A DNA stretch of 64,000 nt from Dietzia natronolimnaea (lineage in GTDB: Bacteria > Actinomycetota > Actinomycetes > Mycobacteriales > Mycobacteriaceae). The stretch is taken from assembly GCF_039525805.1 (NCBI RefSeq), contig NZ_BAAAHZ010000014.1; one strand, given 5' to 3'. The notes under the pieces were generated by a model that saw nothing but the letters and a program-made list of their open reading frames with translations, was not told the DNA's origin and searched no databases. Shown here one piece after another: positions 23,957-32,366 of the stretch. Every line of letters begins with the position of its first letter. Positions within the stretch are counted from its first letter, which is position 1. The position numbers and the translations under genes were made by a program.

Positions 23957-25015
23957 ATGGACGTCGCCGCCGTCGCCGCCACCGCACCGGACGCGCCTCT
24001 GGAGAAGACCACCATCCGGCGTCGGGACACCGGGCCGGCCGACGTGCTCATCGAGATCGAGTACGCCGGCATCTGTCATTCCGACATCCACCACGTGCGC
24101 GGCGAGTGGGGTCAGACCGCCTACCCCGTGGCGCCCGGACACGAGATCGTCGGCATCGTCCAGGAGGTCGGTTCCGAGGTCACCCGGTACACGGTCGGCG
24201 ATCGCGTCGGCGTCGGGTGCCTGGTGGGAGCCTGCCACGAGTGCTCGTCCTGTACCGCGGGCCAGGAGCAGGAATGCGAGCGCGGGGCTGTGGCGACCTA
24301 CGGCTCACCGCTGCCCGAGGACCATCCGGAGGGGCCCGTCACCCAGGGCGGGTACTCGACCCACATCGTGGTCGAGGAGCCCATGGTGGTGTCCGTTCCG
24401 GACGGACTCGACCCGGCCGCGGCGGCGCCGCTGCTGTGCGCGGGGATCACCATGTTCTCGCCGCTGCGGCAGTGGAACGTCGGCCCGGGCACCAAGGTCG
24501 CCGTGCTCGGCATGGGCGGGCTCGGGCACGTCGGTGTCAAGCTCGCGGTGGCGATGGGCGCCGAGGTGACGGTCCTGTCTCAGACCACCTCCAAGCGGGA
24601 CGACTCGCTGCGGTACGGCGCCGTCGAGCACTACGCGACCGCCGGCGACGAGGGCAAGGCCACGCTCCGGGAACTGCGCGGCACCTTCGACGTCATCCTC
24701 AACACGGTGTCCGCGAACCTGCCGCTGGACCGGTTCCTCGCCACGCTCAAGCCGCGCGGGGCGCTGGTCAACATCGGGATCCCGACCGAGCCGATGTCGG
24801 TGCGGGCCGGGTCCGTCGCCGCCGGGCGCAAGATCCTGACCGGGTCCATGATCGGCGGTATCCCCGAGACCCAGGAGATGCTCGACTTCTGCGCCGAGCA
24901 CGGGATCACCGCCGAGATCGAGCTCATCTCGGCGGACAAGATCAACGAGGCCTATGACCGAGTGGTCCGGTCGGACGTGCACTACCGGTTCGTGATCGAC
25001 GCCAAGACGTTCTGA
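23957..25015 (+). CDS. Zinc-dependent alcohol dehydrogenase (AdhD/CAD family)
   Basis: A 352-residue medium-chain dehydrogenase of the cinnamyl-alcohol-dehydrogenase branch. Catalytic zinc ligands are in GICHSDIHH near residue 37 and PGHEIVG near residue 60; structural zinc cysteines form CHECSSCTAGQEQEC near residues 93-107. The NADP-binding VLGMGGLGHVGVKLAVAMG is near residue 182. It interconverts an alcohol and an aldehyde. ATG at 23957 has AAGGGAG 10 nt upstream. A 146-bp gap from the SDR gene leaves room for its own promoter. In the mymA operon of M. tuberculosis the matching gene is adhD (Rv3086). The aldehyde or alcohol substrate is not known. Confidence 0.9.
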   Translation: MDVAAVAATAPDAPLEKTTIRRRDTGPADVLIEIEYAGICHSDIHHVRGEWGQTAYPVAPGHEIVGIVQEVGSEVTRYTVGDRVGVGCLVGACHECSSCTAGQEQECERGAVATYGSPLPEDHPEGPVTQGGYSTHIVVEEPMVVSVPDGLDPAAAAPLLCAGITMFSPLRQWNVGPGTKVAVLGMGGLGHVGVKLAVAMGAEVTVLSQTTSKRDDSLRYGAVEHYATAGDEGKATLRELRGTFDVILNTVSANLPLDRFLATLKPRGALVNIGIPTEPMSVRAGSVAAGRKILTGSMIGGIPETQEMLDFCAEHGITAEIELISADKINEAYDRVVRSDVHYRFVIDAKTF

Positions 25016-25029
25016 CCCACGGCGGCCCG

Positions 25030-25090
25030 ACCCCCCCGGGGCGGGGACCCACCAGGGCGGGGACTCACGGGGGCGGGGACTCACGGGCCT
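25030..25090. repeat. Imperfect GGGCGGGGACTCAC tandem repeats
   Basis: Between the dehydrogenase and the convergent small gene, GGGCGGGGAC(C/T)CAC recurs three times, with further CTCACGG fragments. It is low-complexity G-rich sequence with no visible function. Confidence 0.6.
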
Positions 25091-25093
25091 GAC

Positions 25094-25402
25094 TCACCGC
25101 GGGGCGACCTGCGCGAGCAGGTCCGCGAAGTCCTCGTCCCGCGCCTCCAGGAACCGGTGCGCCTGCTCGGCGAAGTCCGCCAGCCCGGTCAGGCGCCCCG
25201 AACTCCGGGTCGCGCACACCGCCGCCGCGCCACACGCCCGGTCCAGGGCTGAGGCGATCGCCGACCCCCCGGGCAGCGCGGCCGCCACGCCCGCCGCGAC
25301 GTGCGGAAACGTCACCTCCGCGACTCGCTCACCGGACTCACGGAACACCGCGACGGCGGCCCCGATCCTGTCCGCATCGGCTCTGATCGTCCCGTCGGGC
25401 AT
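25094..25402 (-). CDS. Small helical protein, possible EspC/DUF2580-like T7SS-associated protein
   Basis: A 102-residue protein beginning MPDGTIRADADRIGAAVAVFRESGERVAE, alanine-rich and predicted to be two helices joined by a PGGSAIAS turn near residue 45. Two Cys (CGAAAVC) and a C-terminal helix ending LLAQVAPR follow. The N-terminal pattern (short acidic start, DADRI, then a long helix) and length resemble small type VII secretion-associated proteins of the EspC type, but there is no WxG motif and no ESX gene nearby, so the family call is weak. It is monocistronic in view; GC3 bias fits a real gene. No function is assigned. Confidence 0.5.
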   Translation of the reverse strand: MPDGTIRADADRIGAAVAVFRESGERVAEVTFPHVAAGVAAALPGGSAIASALDRACGAAAVCATRSSGRLTGLADFAEQAHRFLEARDEDFADLLAQVAPR

Positions 25403-25650
25403 CTGCTCACCTCGTCGTCGTGATCTCGTCCTCGCATCGCGGTCATGAGGTACGACGTCCCCAACCCGCCGGTCGGTTCCAGCGGACCCGGTACAGGCCG
25501 GTACCCACCCGACCTGTCGTACCCGTGGTGTCTACTCGGGGTGTGGGAGAACAGCGCTCCCCGGCCGCCGGACCACCGGTCGCCGGCGCCCGTCCCACGA
25601 CCCGGTGGCGTCGCCCGGCACCGGGACCCCTCCCACAGAGGAGAGCATCC

Positions 25651-26247
25651 ATGTCCCTCACCTGGACACCCACCATCGACCGCGCGCTCGCGGTCGCGGC
25701 CCGCTGCCACGCCGGCCAGACCCGCAAGGACGACCCGACGCCCTACATCGCGCACCCCGTGGCGGTGGCGATGATCGTGTCCGACTTCACCGACGACCCG
25801 GACGTGGCGGTCGCCGCGCTGCTCCACGACGTTCTCGAGGACGTCCCGCCGTCGGTCTACTCGGCCGATGACATGATCGCCGAGTTCGGCGACCGGGTCA
25901 CCGAGCTCGTCCGCGGCGTCTCGGAGGAGAAGACCGCGGGTAAGGAGACCCCGCCGTGGCGGGTGCGCAAGGAGGGGTACCTCGCCGCGCTCGCGGAGGA
26001 CTCGGAGGAATGCCTGCTCATCTCGGCGGCGGACAAGATCCACAATCTGCGCTCGATGGTCGCCGCCCACGAACGACTGGGTGACGACATGTGGGGGCTC
26101 TTCAACGCCGGGCCGCAGGAGAAGCTGTGGTTCTACCGGTCGATCGCGGATGCGGTCACCCGACGGCTCGGTGACTGCGCGGCCTCGCGTGAGCTCCGCC
26201 GGGCGGTGGACGACGTCGCGGCACTGGCGCCGGTGAGCGGCGGCTGA
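25651..26247 (+). CDS. HD-domain hydrolase, MESH1/SpoT-like
   Basis: A 198-residue HD-superfamily phosphohydrolase. Motifs: AARCHAGQTRKDDPTPYIAHPVAVA near residues 13-37 (first His pair of RelA/SpoT hydrolase type), AALLHDVLEDVP near residue 53 (HD pair), VRGVSEEK near residue 87 and LISAADKIHNLRSM near residue 125 (last metal Asp). The pattern RCHxGQxRK...YxxHP is that of (p)ppGpp hydrolases and small alarmone hydrolases, so hydrolysis of ppGpp or a nucleotide is likely; there is no synthetase or TGS domain. ATG at 25651 has AGAGGAGAG about 6 nt upstream. It converges on the neighbouring unknown gene with a 3-bp gap. Confidence 0.82.
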   Translation: MSLTWTPTIDRALAVAARCHAGQTRKDDPTPYIAHPVAVAMIVSDFTDDPDVAVAALLHDVLEDVPPSVYSADDMIAEFGDRVTELVRGVSEEKTAGKETPPWRVRKEGYLAALAEDSEECLLISAADKIHNLRSMVAAHERLGDDMWGLFNAGPQEKLWFYRSIADAVTRRLGDCAASRELRRAVDDVAALAPVSGG

Positions 26248-26250
26248 AGG

Positions 26251-26886
26251 TCACACCGCCGGGAACTCGGCCTTGATCCGCAGCAGGGTCTTGGCCTGGG
26301 TCCGCCCCTCGAGGCCGAGAACCAGGCCGGCAGACTTGAGGCGCCGGGCGAGGTCGGAGTCCGCGGCGAACTCGGACTCCGACTCGATCGTGATCTCCAC
26401 CCGGCGTCCGCCGTTGAGCAGCACCGACTGCTTGGCGGCGTCCAGGCCGGGGATGTTGGTCCACCGGATCGGCCCGGGGTCTCGAGGGGAGGCCCCCGAG
26501 CCCGAGAAGGAATAGTCGAAGTCCGTGCTCTGGGTGCGGGTCACCTTGCCCCACCCGGCCATCGGTCCCACCCCCACCCGGGCGGCGACGGCGTTGCGGC
26601 GGGCGCTGTAGGTGGCGCACTCGATCTCGCAGGCCCCCAGGGTGTTCATCACCCTCAGCGCCTCCTCGAACCGCTGCCGCAGGCTCCACGCGTCGTACTG
26701 GCCGAACGGCACCAACAGCGGGCGGCCCTCGATCGGCGCCTGCACGTAGACCACCCGGGGGACGACCTCGCCCTCCACCACGTCATACCCCGACCGCACC
26801 TGCATCGGACGTTGGATGACGTCGGTGAGCAGACCGCGCTTGTCGGTGACGGGTGCGGTCTCGTAGAAGGACACGAGCTGACTCAC
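26251..26886 (-). CDS. Conserved-looking protein of unknown function
   Basis: A 211-residue soluble protein, MSQLVSFYETAPVTDKRG to KTLLRIKAEFPAV. I do not recognise it. It has a central CEIECATYSARRN segment near residue 88, a Ser/Gly-rich stretch SFSGSGASPRDPGP near residue 128, and a mixed-charge C-terminal half. No signal peptide, membrane helix or nucleotide-binding motif is visible. It lies 93 bp downstream of the allophanate hydrolase on the same strand and could be read through from that operon, but nothing else ties it to nitrogen metabolism. Base composition matches its neighbours. Confidence 0.6.
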   Translation of the reverse strand: MSQLVSFYETAPVTDKRGLLTDVIQRPMQVRSGYDVVEGEVVPRVVYVQAPIEGRPLLVPFGQYDAWSLRQRFEEALRVMNTLGACEIECATYSARRNAVAARVGVGPMAGWGKVTRTQSTDFDYSFSGSGASPRDPGPIRWTNIPGLDAAKQSVLLNGGRRVEITIESESEFAADSDLARRLKSAGLVLGLEGRTQAKTLLRIKAEFPAV

Positions 26887-26979
26887 TGGCGCTCACCTCA
26901 CTGTTCGAGGTCGCGGCGGGTGCGGACCTGACGCCCAGAGTATCCGGCGCCGCACGATCGGCCCGCCCGTGCCCAGAGC

Positions 26980-28713
26980 TCACCCGAGGGGCCACTCCCC
27001 GAGTTCGGTGAGGTCGTCGGCCTCCGGGGTGACGGCCGTGGGCTCGCAGCCGAAGCCGACCATCTCCGTGCCGTCCTCGAGCGTCACCCGGCCGAGCTGC
27101 ATCGGCCTGGGGAGCTGGTCGAGGAAGCTGCCGAGCGCCGCCGGGGAGACCGTCCACCTCTCGCCGAGCAACGCGGCGCCGTCCGGGTGACGCAGGACCC
27201 CAGGCTTGGGCGGTTCGGTGTCGAGGCGGTACATCCGGTAGTCGGCGCTGGACCGGACCGGCCCACGCCAGGCGGCGCCACGTGAGGTGAGCTGGTGCTC
27301 GAGCGGTCCCCCACGCCGGTGTGCGCCGAACACCACCAGGTCGACAGCCGGCGCCCCCGCACGCAACGGCCACGGCACGAGCGGTTCCGCCCCGGACCCA
27401 CGCTCCCCGGCGAGGGCGGCCGCGATGTCGGCAACCGGTCCGTCGTGGAACGGCCGCCCCACCACGGTCACGCCGAACCGCGCCGTCCCGCGGTCCCCCT
27501 CGTCGATCTGGCCGGTCGGTACCGCCACGGCGCACAGGTCGAAGAGGTTGCAGAAGTTCGTGTACGTCCCCATCCGGCTGTTGAGGGCGATCGGGTCGGC
27601 CTCCACCTCGGCGATCGTCGGGTGGAACGGCGCGGTGGGCACGAGCAGTGCCGTCGCGCCCAGGCGGTCGAGTTGGTCGAGCGCCTCGCGCCGCAGCGCC
27701 TCGACCTTCCGGCGATCGCGCAGCAGATCCACCGCCGCGATCTCGCGGGCGGGGGCGATGATGCCGCGGACGGTCGGGTCGACGCCCGCGTCCGGGTCGC
27801 GGACCGAGTCGAGGAAGTCGCCGACGGCCTCGTATCGCTCGGCCACGAGCGCGCCGTCGTAGAGCAGCCTGGCCGCGCCGAGGAACGGTGCGAGGTCGAT
27901 CTCCACCACCCGGTACCCGAGCGCGCGGGCCCGGTCGACAGCGGAGGCGAACGCCTCGGCCCACCCCGGCGCCATCGCCACCAGCTCACGCGGGACCGCG
28001 AGCGTGGCGCCCGGTCCCGCCTCCAGTGGAGCGTCGGCGGGCCAGTCCCGGGTGCCCTCACCGCCGGCCATCACCCCGGTCGCTCGTGTGGCGGTCGGGA
28101 CGTCGCGCGCGAGGATGGTCACGCAGTCGTAGCTCGCGCAGGCCGGCACGACCCCGTCTGTGGAGACCACCCCGAGCGTGGGTTTGATCCCCACGATGCC
28201 GTTGAGTCCGGCCGGGATCCGGCCCGACCCGGCGGTGTCGGTGCCGATGGCCAGGTCGCAGATCCCCAGCGCCACCGCCACGGCGGAACCGGAACTCGAC
28301 CCGCCCGACACGTGGTCCGGGCGGTGCGCGGCCCGCACGGCCCCGTACGGGCTGCGGGTGCCGACGAGCCCGGTCGCGAACTGGTCGAGGTTCGTCGCCC
28401 CCAGCACCACGGCGCCGGCCGCGCGCAGCCGTGCGACGGCCACGGCGTCCCGGTCGGGCAGGGACGCGAATCCCGGGCAGGCGGCGGTGGTGGGCAGTCC
28501 GGCCACGTCGACGTTGTTCTTCACGGCCAGCGTCATCCCCGCGAGCGGGCCCCCGGCCGCGAGGGAGGCCGCCATGTCGGCCACCAGCTCCGCGCGGTCG
28601 CGGACCTGCAGGAACACCTCGGGACGGTCCGCCGCGGTCAGGCGCGCCAGCACGTCGTCGACCCTCGTCGCCGCGGTGTCCCGCAGCCCGGCTGATGTCA
28701 CGGTGCCGCTCAT
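26980..28713 (-). CDS. atzF: Allophanate hydrolase
   Basis: A 577-residue amidase-signature enzyme that splits allophanate into CO2 and ammonia. The Ser-cisSer-Lys triad is visible: MTLAVKNNVDVAGLPTTA near residue 62 (Lys), VSGGSSSGSAVAVALG near residue 137 (cis-Ser) and IGTDTAGSGRIPAGLNG near residue 155 (nucleophile Ser). The amidase part covers about 1-430; the last ~140 residues (PAVDLVVFGAHRRGG...) form the family-specific C-terminal domain. It overlaps the upstream carboxyltransferase gene by ATGA (28710-28713) and is the last step of the urea or guanidine carboxylation pathway. Length is normal for the family. Confidence 0.9.
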   Translation of the reverse strand: MSGTVTSAGLRDTAATRVDDVLARLTAADRPEVFLQVRDRAELVADMAASLAAGGPLAGMTLAVKNNVDVAGLPTTAACPGFASLPDRDAVAVARLRAAGAVVLGATNLDQFATGLVGTRSPYGAVRAAHRPDHVSGGSSSGSAVAVALGICDLAIGTDTAGSGRIPAGLNGIVGIKPTLGVVSTDGVVPACASYDCVTILARDVPTATRATGVMAGGEGTRDWPADAPLEAGPGATLAVPRELVAMAPGWAEAFASAVDRARALGYRVVEIDLAPFLGAARLLYDGALVAERYEAVGDFLDSVRDPDAGVDPTVRGIIAPAREIAAVDLLRDRRKVEALRREALDQLDRLGATALLVPTAPFHPTIAEVEADPIALNSRMGTYTNFCNLFDLCAVAVPTGQIDEGDRGTARFGVTVVGRPFHDGPVADIAAALAGERGSGAEPLVPWPLRAGAPAVDLVVFGAHRRGGPLEHQLTSRGAAWRGPVRSSADYRMYRLDTEPPKPGVLRHPDGAALLGERWTVSPAALGSFLDQLPRPMQLGRVTLEDGTEMVGFGCEPTAVTPEADDLTELGEWPLG

Positions 28714-30692
28714 GCACTCAGCTCCCCACTGGCGGCCCAGCGCGAGAACTCCTCGGCGCGGGCGTGCTCCATCCGGCGTCGGGCGGAGGCGATCGACTCG
28801 GCCTCCCGCTCGCAGAACGCGGTGTGCTCGGCGAGGGAGAACGTGTCGTCGGTGATGTCGACGATCCCCCGCCCGGCGGCGGTGTCGGCCCGCAGATCGG
28901 CCAACTCCTCGGAGGTGACGGGGTACCAGGAGATGCGGTCGAAGTGCCGCAGTAGCCACGGGTGCTCGGCGTCGAAGCCCGGGGCCGGTTCGGGGTGCCG
29001 GTGGTTCCACACCTGGGTCGTGCGGCCCACGAACTGGTAGCCACCCGGCCCCTCCATCCCGTAGATGCACAGATACGCGCCGCCGATCCCGACGGAGTTC
29101 TCCGCGGTCCACGTCCGGGCGGGGTTGTACTTGGTCGTCACCAGGCGGTGGCGTGGGTCCAGCGGTGTGGCCACCGGTGCCCCGAGGTAGACGTCCCCGA
29201 GCCCCAGCACCATGTACTCGGCGTCGAAGACGGTGCGGTAGACGTCGTCGGCGGTCTCCAGACCGTTCATGCGGCGGATGAACTCGATGTTCCACGGGCA
29301 CCACGGGGCGTCGTCGCGCACGCCGTACATGTACCTCTCGATGGCCTCCTTGGTGGCGGGGTCGTCCCAGCTCAGCGGCAGTCGGACGCGTCTGCTCGAC
29401 ACCGCCAGGTCCTCGGCGGCGGGCAACGCCGCCTCGGCCTCGCGGAGGGCGGTCAGGGTGGCGCCGATCGTGCTGCGGCCGGGCGTGATCTTGACCTGCA
29501 GCGACCGGATACCGGGCGTGAGGTCCTGCTGGCCGGGGACGGGGTTCGCCCGGAGGTGCAGGTAGAGGGCGTGGGCGCGGGCGCGCAGTTCGAGGTCGAG
29601 CTCCATGCGGCCGTACTCGACCAGCACGTTGTCGTCACCGCCCCGGCGATAGGTCACCTCGGTCACGCCGTCGGCCGTGTGGCCGCGACCCAGCACGCCG
29701 TCGTCACGGTCGCCGCCGTCGCCGAGGACGTACGGGCGGCCGGCCCCCCTCGCCCCCGAGATCCCGGCGCGGTCACCGACCGCATCGACCCTGACGCGGA
29801 CGAACCGGACGGTGTCGCCGGGCGCGAGCTGCCCGAGTTTCCACCGGTCGCCGCTGACCACGGTGACGGGGCAGACGAAGCCCCCCAGGCTCGGGCCGTC
29901 CGGGCCGAGCAGGATCGGGGTGTCCCCGGTGAAGTCCAGGGCCCCCACCGAGTAGGCGTTGTCGTGCAGGTTGGATGGGTGCAGGCCGGCCTCCCCGCCG
30001 TCGGGCCGGGCCCACTTCGGTCGTGGTCCCTCGAGCCGGACCCCGGTGCGGTCCGAGTTGAAGTGCACGGTGTAGCTGGCCGCGTAGAGCTCGTCCATCC
30101 CCGCGCGGGTGAGGAACTCCGGGGCGCCGTGCGGCCCCTCGGCCACGGCGATGTGCCAGTGGTGGCCGATGGCCGGGACCTCGTCGGCGAGGATCCGGCG
30201 CGGCACGCCCGGCCCGGGTTCACCGACGGCGAGGGCGTCCCCCGCCGCCAGGTTGCGTCCCTCGTGCCCCCCGAACCGTCCGAGGGTGAAGGTCGACGAC
30301 GACCCGAGGTACTGCTCCACCTCGAGCCCGCCCCCGACCGCAACGTACACGCGCATGCCCGGCCCGTCGATCACCGGGACGTCGAGCACGGATCCCGCCT
30401 CCAGGTGGACCGGCTTCCACTGGGCCACCGGGCGGCCGTCCACCGTGGGCCGCACGTGCGCCCCGCCCACGCAGACCGTGACCGGGGCGTCCGGTCGGAT
30501 CGACAGTCCACCCCGAGTGCACTCCAGACCGGCGGCGCCCTCCGGGTTGCCCACGGCGATGTTGACCAGGCGGAGCGAGTAGTCGTCCATCGCCCCGGAC
30601 GGCGGGACGCCCACGCCCCAGTACCCGATGCGGCCGGGCCAGTCCTGGACGGTGGTGATGAGTCCCGGGTTGAGGATCTCGAGGCGGGTCAT
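28710..30692 (-). CDS. Urea/guanidine carboxylase carboxyltransferase part, lacking biotin carboxylase and carrier domains
   Basis: A 660-residue protein equal to the central part of urea carboxylase. Residues ~1-320 are the KipA-like half (LEILNPGLITTVQDWPGRIGYWGVG at the start, then GLECTRGGLSIRP), and ~330-610 the KipI-like half (LPLSWDDPATKEAIERY, then GLGDVYLGAPVATPLDPRHRLVTTKYNPARTWTAEN). Full urea or guanidine carboxylases also carry an N-terminal biotin carboxylase (~450 residues) and a C-terminal biotinyl domain with a MKM-like motif; neither is here. The protein ends ASGELSA just where the carrier would begin. With two DUF1989 genes and atzF in the operon, its role is almost certainly urea or guanidine carboxylation using a biotin carboxylase encoded elsewhere. 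Confidence 0.85.
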   Translation of the reverse strand: MTRLEILNPGLITTVQDWPGRIGYWGVGVPPSGAMDDYSLRLVNIAVGNPEGAAGLECTRGGLSIRPDAPVTVCVGGAHVRPTVDGRPVAQWKPVHLEAGSVLDVPVIDGPGMRVYVAVGGGLEVEQYLGSSSTFTLGRFGGHEGRNLAAGDALAVGEPGPGVPRRILADEVPAIGHHWHIAVAEGPHGAPEFLTRAGMDELYAASYTVHFNSDRTGVRLEGPRPKWARPDGGEAGLHPSNLHDNAYSVGALDFTGDTPILLGPDGPSLGGFVCPVTVVSGDRWKLGQLAPGDTVRFVRVRVDAVGDRAGISGARGAGRPYVLGDGGDRDDGVLGRGHTADGVTEVTYRRGGDDNVLVEYGRMELDLELRARAHALYLHLRANPVPGQQDLTPGIRSLQVKITPGRSTIGATLTALREAEAALPAAEDLAVSSRRVRLPLSWDDPATKEAIERYMYGVRDDAPWCPWNIEFIRRMNGLETADDVYRTVFDAEYMVLGLGDVYLGAPVATPLDPRHRLVTTKYNPARTWTAENSVGIGGAYLCIYGMEGPGGYQFVGRTTQVWNHRHPEPAPGFDAEHPWLLRHFDRISWYPVTSEELADLRADTAAGRGIVDITDDTFSLAEHTAFCEREAESIASARRRMEHARAEEFSRWAASGELSA

Positions 30693-30755
30693 GGCGGCTT
30701 CTCCTGTGGTGGCGGGTGCGCGGGTGGTGGGTGCGCGGGGTGGGGGGCGCCGGGC

Positions 30756-31454
30756 TCAGGCGGTGACGATCATCCGCACCGGCGTCGGGTCGAAGCCGTT
30801 GCACGGGTTGTTGATCTGCGGGCAGTTGGAGACCAGGACGATCACGTCGCGGTCGGCGCGCACCGCCAGGCGCTTGCCGGGCGCGGACAGCCCGTCGACG
30901 ATGCCGAGGGTGCCGTCGGCGTCCACGGGCACGTTCATGAAGAAGTTGACGTTGGGGACCAGATCCCGTTTGCCCAGTCCGTGCCGGGCGCCCTCCCGGA
31001 GGAAGTTCTCCACGCAGGCGTGCTGATGCCGGGTGTGGTGGCCGTACCGCAGGGTGTTGGACTCCTGCGAGCACGCTCCCCCGAGGGTGTCGTGGTTGCC
31101 CACCTCGTCGGCCGTGATCGTCACGAGGGGCTCGCCGGCGTCGTCGCGCAGGACACTCCCCTCGGTCAGGAAGATCGATCCCTGGGCGGCGACGGTCGCC
31201 GGGGCGCTGTAGCGACGGGTGGGGTCGTGCGCGTCGTAGAACAGGGTGTCGACGGCCTGGTTGCCCTCGAGGTCCACGATGGTCAGGGTCTGGCCCGCGT
31301 GCAGGACGTGGGACCAGGCGGCTCTGGCGGCGACGGTCTCGTCGGCGACAACGGCCCCGTCCGTGAGAGCGAGGTCTGCGGCGGGAAGGTCTGCGGCGGC
31401 GCCGGTCCAGGGGTCTGTGGTCGGAGGCTCGGTGGTGACGGTCGTCGGTGTCAT
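30756..31454 (-). CDS. DUF1989 urea-amidolyase-associated protein (carboxyguanidine deiminase subunit-like), shorter subunit
   Basis: A 232-residue DUF1989 protein. The core WSHVLHAGQTLTIVDLEGNQAVD lies near residues 48-70. Metal-type residues appear in EVGNHDTLGGACSQESN near residue 117, HHTRHQHACVENF near residue 140, and VLVSNCPQINNPCNGFDPTP near residue 207. These proteins form the two-subunit deiminase CgdAB that turns carboxyguanidine into allophanate in guanidine-degrading bacteria. It lies 12 bp after its partner gene and 63 bp before the carboxyltransferase gene. A pure urea pathway would not need it, so its presence favours guanidine as the carboxylase substrate. Confidence 0.83.
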   Translation of the reverse strand: MTPTTVTTEPPTTDPWTGAAADLPAADLALTDGAVVADETVAARAAWSHVLHAGQTLTIVDLEGNQAVDTLFYDAHDPTRRYSAPATVAAQGSIFLTEGSVLRDDAGEPLVTITADEVGNHDTLGGACSQESNTLRYGHHTRHQHACVENFLREGARHGLGKRDLVPNVNFFMNVPVDADGTLGIVDGLSAPGKRLAVRADRDVIVLVSNCPQINNPCNGFDPTPVRMIVTA

Positions 31455-31466
31455 GGCGGATTCTCC

Positions 31467-32360
31467 TCAGGCGATCGGGGTGGAGGCGCGGTGGGCGGCC
31501 TCGGAGTTGGCGACGGCACGGTGGTACTCGAGGTCCTCCCCGACGCCGGGGAGGGCTCCCTCTCGGAGTGCGTCGAGGTCCTGCTGGGCGCTCCACGCCA
31601 GGAACTCCACGGTCCCGGCGTGGTACCGCTCCGACGGATCCAGCGGATGGTCGGCGACCGCGACGGCCACCACGACGGGCAGGTGCAGGACCAGGTCGAC
31701 GGTCGCCCCCGCCCCGGCGTTCCCGGTGGAGACGAGCGCCCCGTCGTCGTCGACGCGGACGCCGTGGAAGAACGACACGGTGTGGGGGAGATCCCGCTCA
31801 CCCAGTCCGTGTTTGAGGGCGGCCAGCAGCAACAACTCCCGTCCGGCCGGTGACCCGGATTCCGGCGCCCCGGCCCCGTAGCGGGCGACGTTGCCGGCCA
31901 GGGTCGAGGCGCCGCACAGCGCGTCGTGGTGGCCGGAGGTGTCCGCGACGATCGTCGCGAGTACGCGCCCCTGGTCGGAGAGCAGCGGATGACCGGTCCC
32001 GAGGTAGGCCTGCCACGGGACCTTGACCGTGTCCGCGGTGTTGAGGCGTTCCCAGGGGGCGTCGGCACGCCACATCATGAGCGAGGCGCAGGCCGTGCCG
32101 TCCCGGTCGGTCAGTCGGATGCGGGTGCCCCGCGCCAGGGTGACCGCGGTGTAGCGACCCCCGGGGACGGACTCCGCCCACGTCAGGCGGTCGGCCGGCA
32201 CGTCCGCCGGCGGGTGGGGCCAGTCGGTGGCGGGGACGACCGGCATGGAGTCGGTGATCGCGCCGGCCTGGGCGCGGGCGTGGTCGCGGGCACCCGAGGT
32301 GGTGGACGTGCTCGCGGTGGTGCCGGGTGTCGTGATGCCGGGTTCGGTGGTGCTGGTCAT
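31467..32360 (-). CDS. DUF1989 urea-amidolyase-associated protein, longer subunit
   Basis: A 297-residue DUF1989 protein with a low-complexity Thr/Ser/Ala N-terminus (about 1-35) absent from typical members. The core shows GGRYTAVTLARGTRIRLTDRDG near residue 68, WERLNTADTVKVPWQAYLGTGHPLLSDQGRVLATI near residue 103 and VADTSGHHDALCGASTLAGN near residue 140, parallel to the NHDTLGGACS segment of its partner. It is probably the second subunit of a carboxyguanidine deiminase. It begins 6 bp downstream of the permease stop codon, and the operon order permease, two DUF1989 genes, carboxylase, atzF matches known urea/guanidine clusters. Confidence 0.8.
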   Translation of the reverse strand: MTSTTEPGITTPGTTASTSTTSGARDHARAQAGAITDSMPVVPATDWPHPPADVPADRLTWAESVPGGRYTAVTLARGTRIRLTDRDGTACASLMMWRADAPWERLNTADTVKVPWQAYLGTGHPLLSDQGRVLATIVADTSGHHDALCGASTLAGNVARYGAGAPESGSPAGRELLLLAALKHGLGERDLPHTVSFFHGVRVDDDGALVSTGNAGAGATVDLVLHLPVVVAVAVADHPLDPSERYHAGTVEFLAWSAQQDLDALREGALPGVGEDLEYHRAVANSEAAHRASTPIA

Positions 32361-32366
32361 CTCAGG

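Noticed and set aside
28962..31853. A long open frame on the plus strand (over 900 codons) opposite the carboxylase and DUF1989 genes
   Set aside because: It is a high-GC antisense shadow of genes on the other strand; its translation is rich in Arg/Gly/Val repeats with no family motif, while the minus strand shows clear family signatures.
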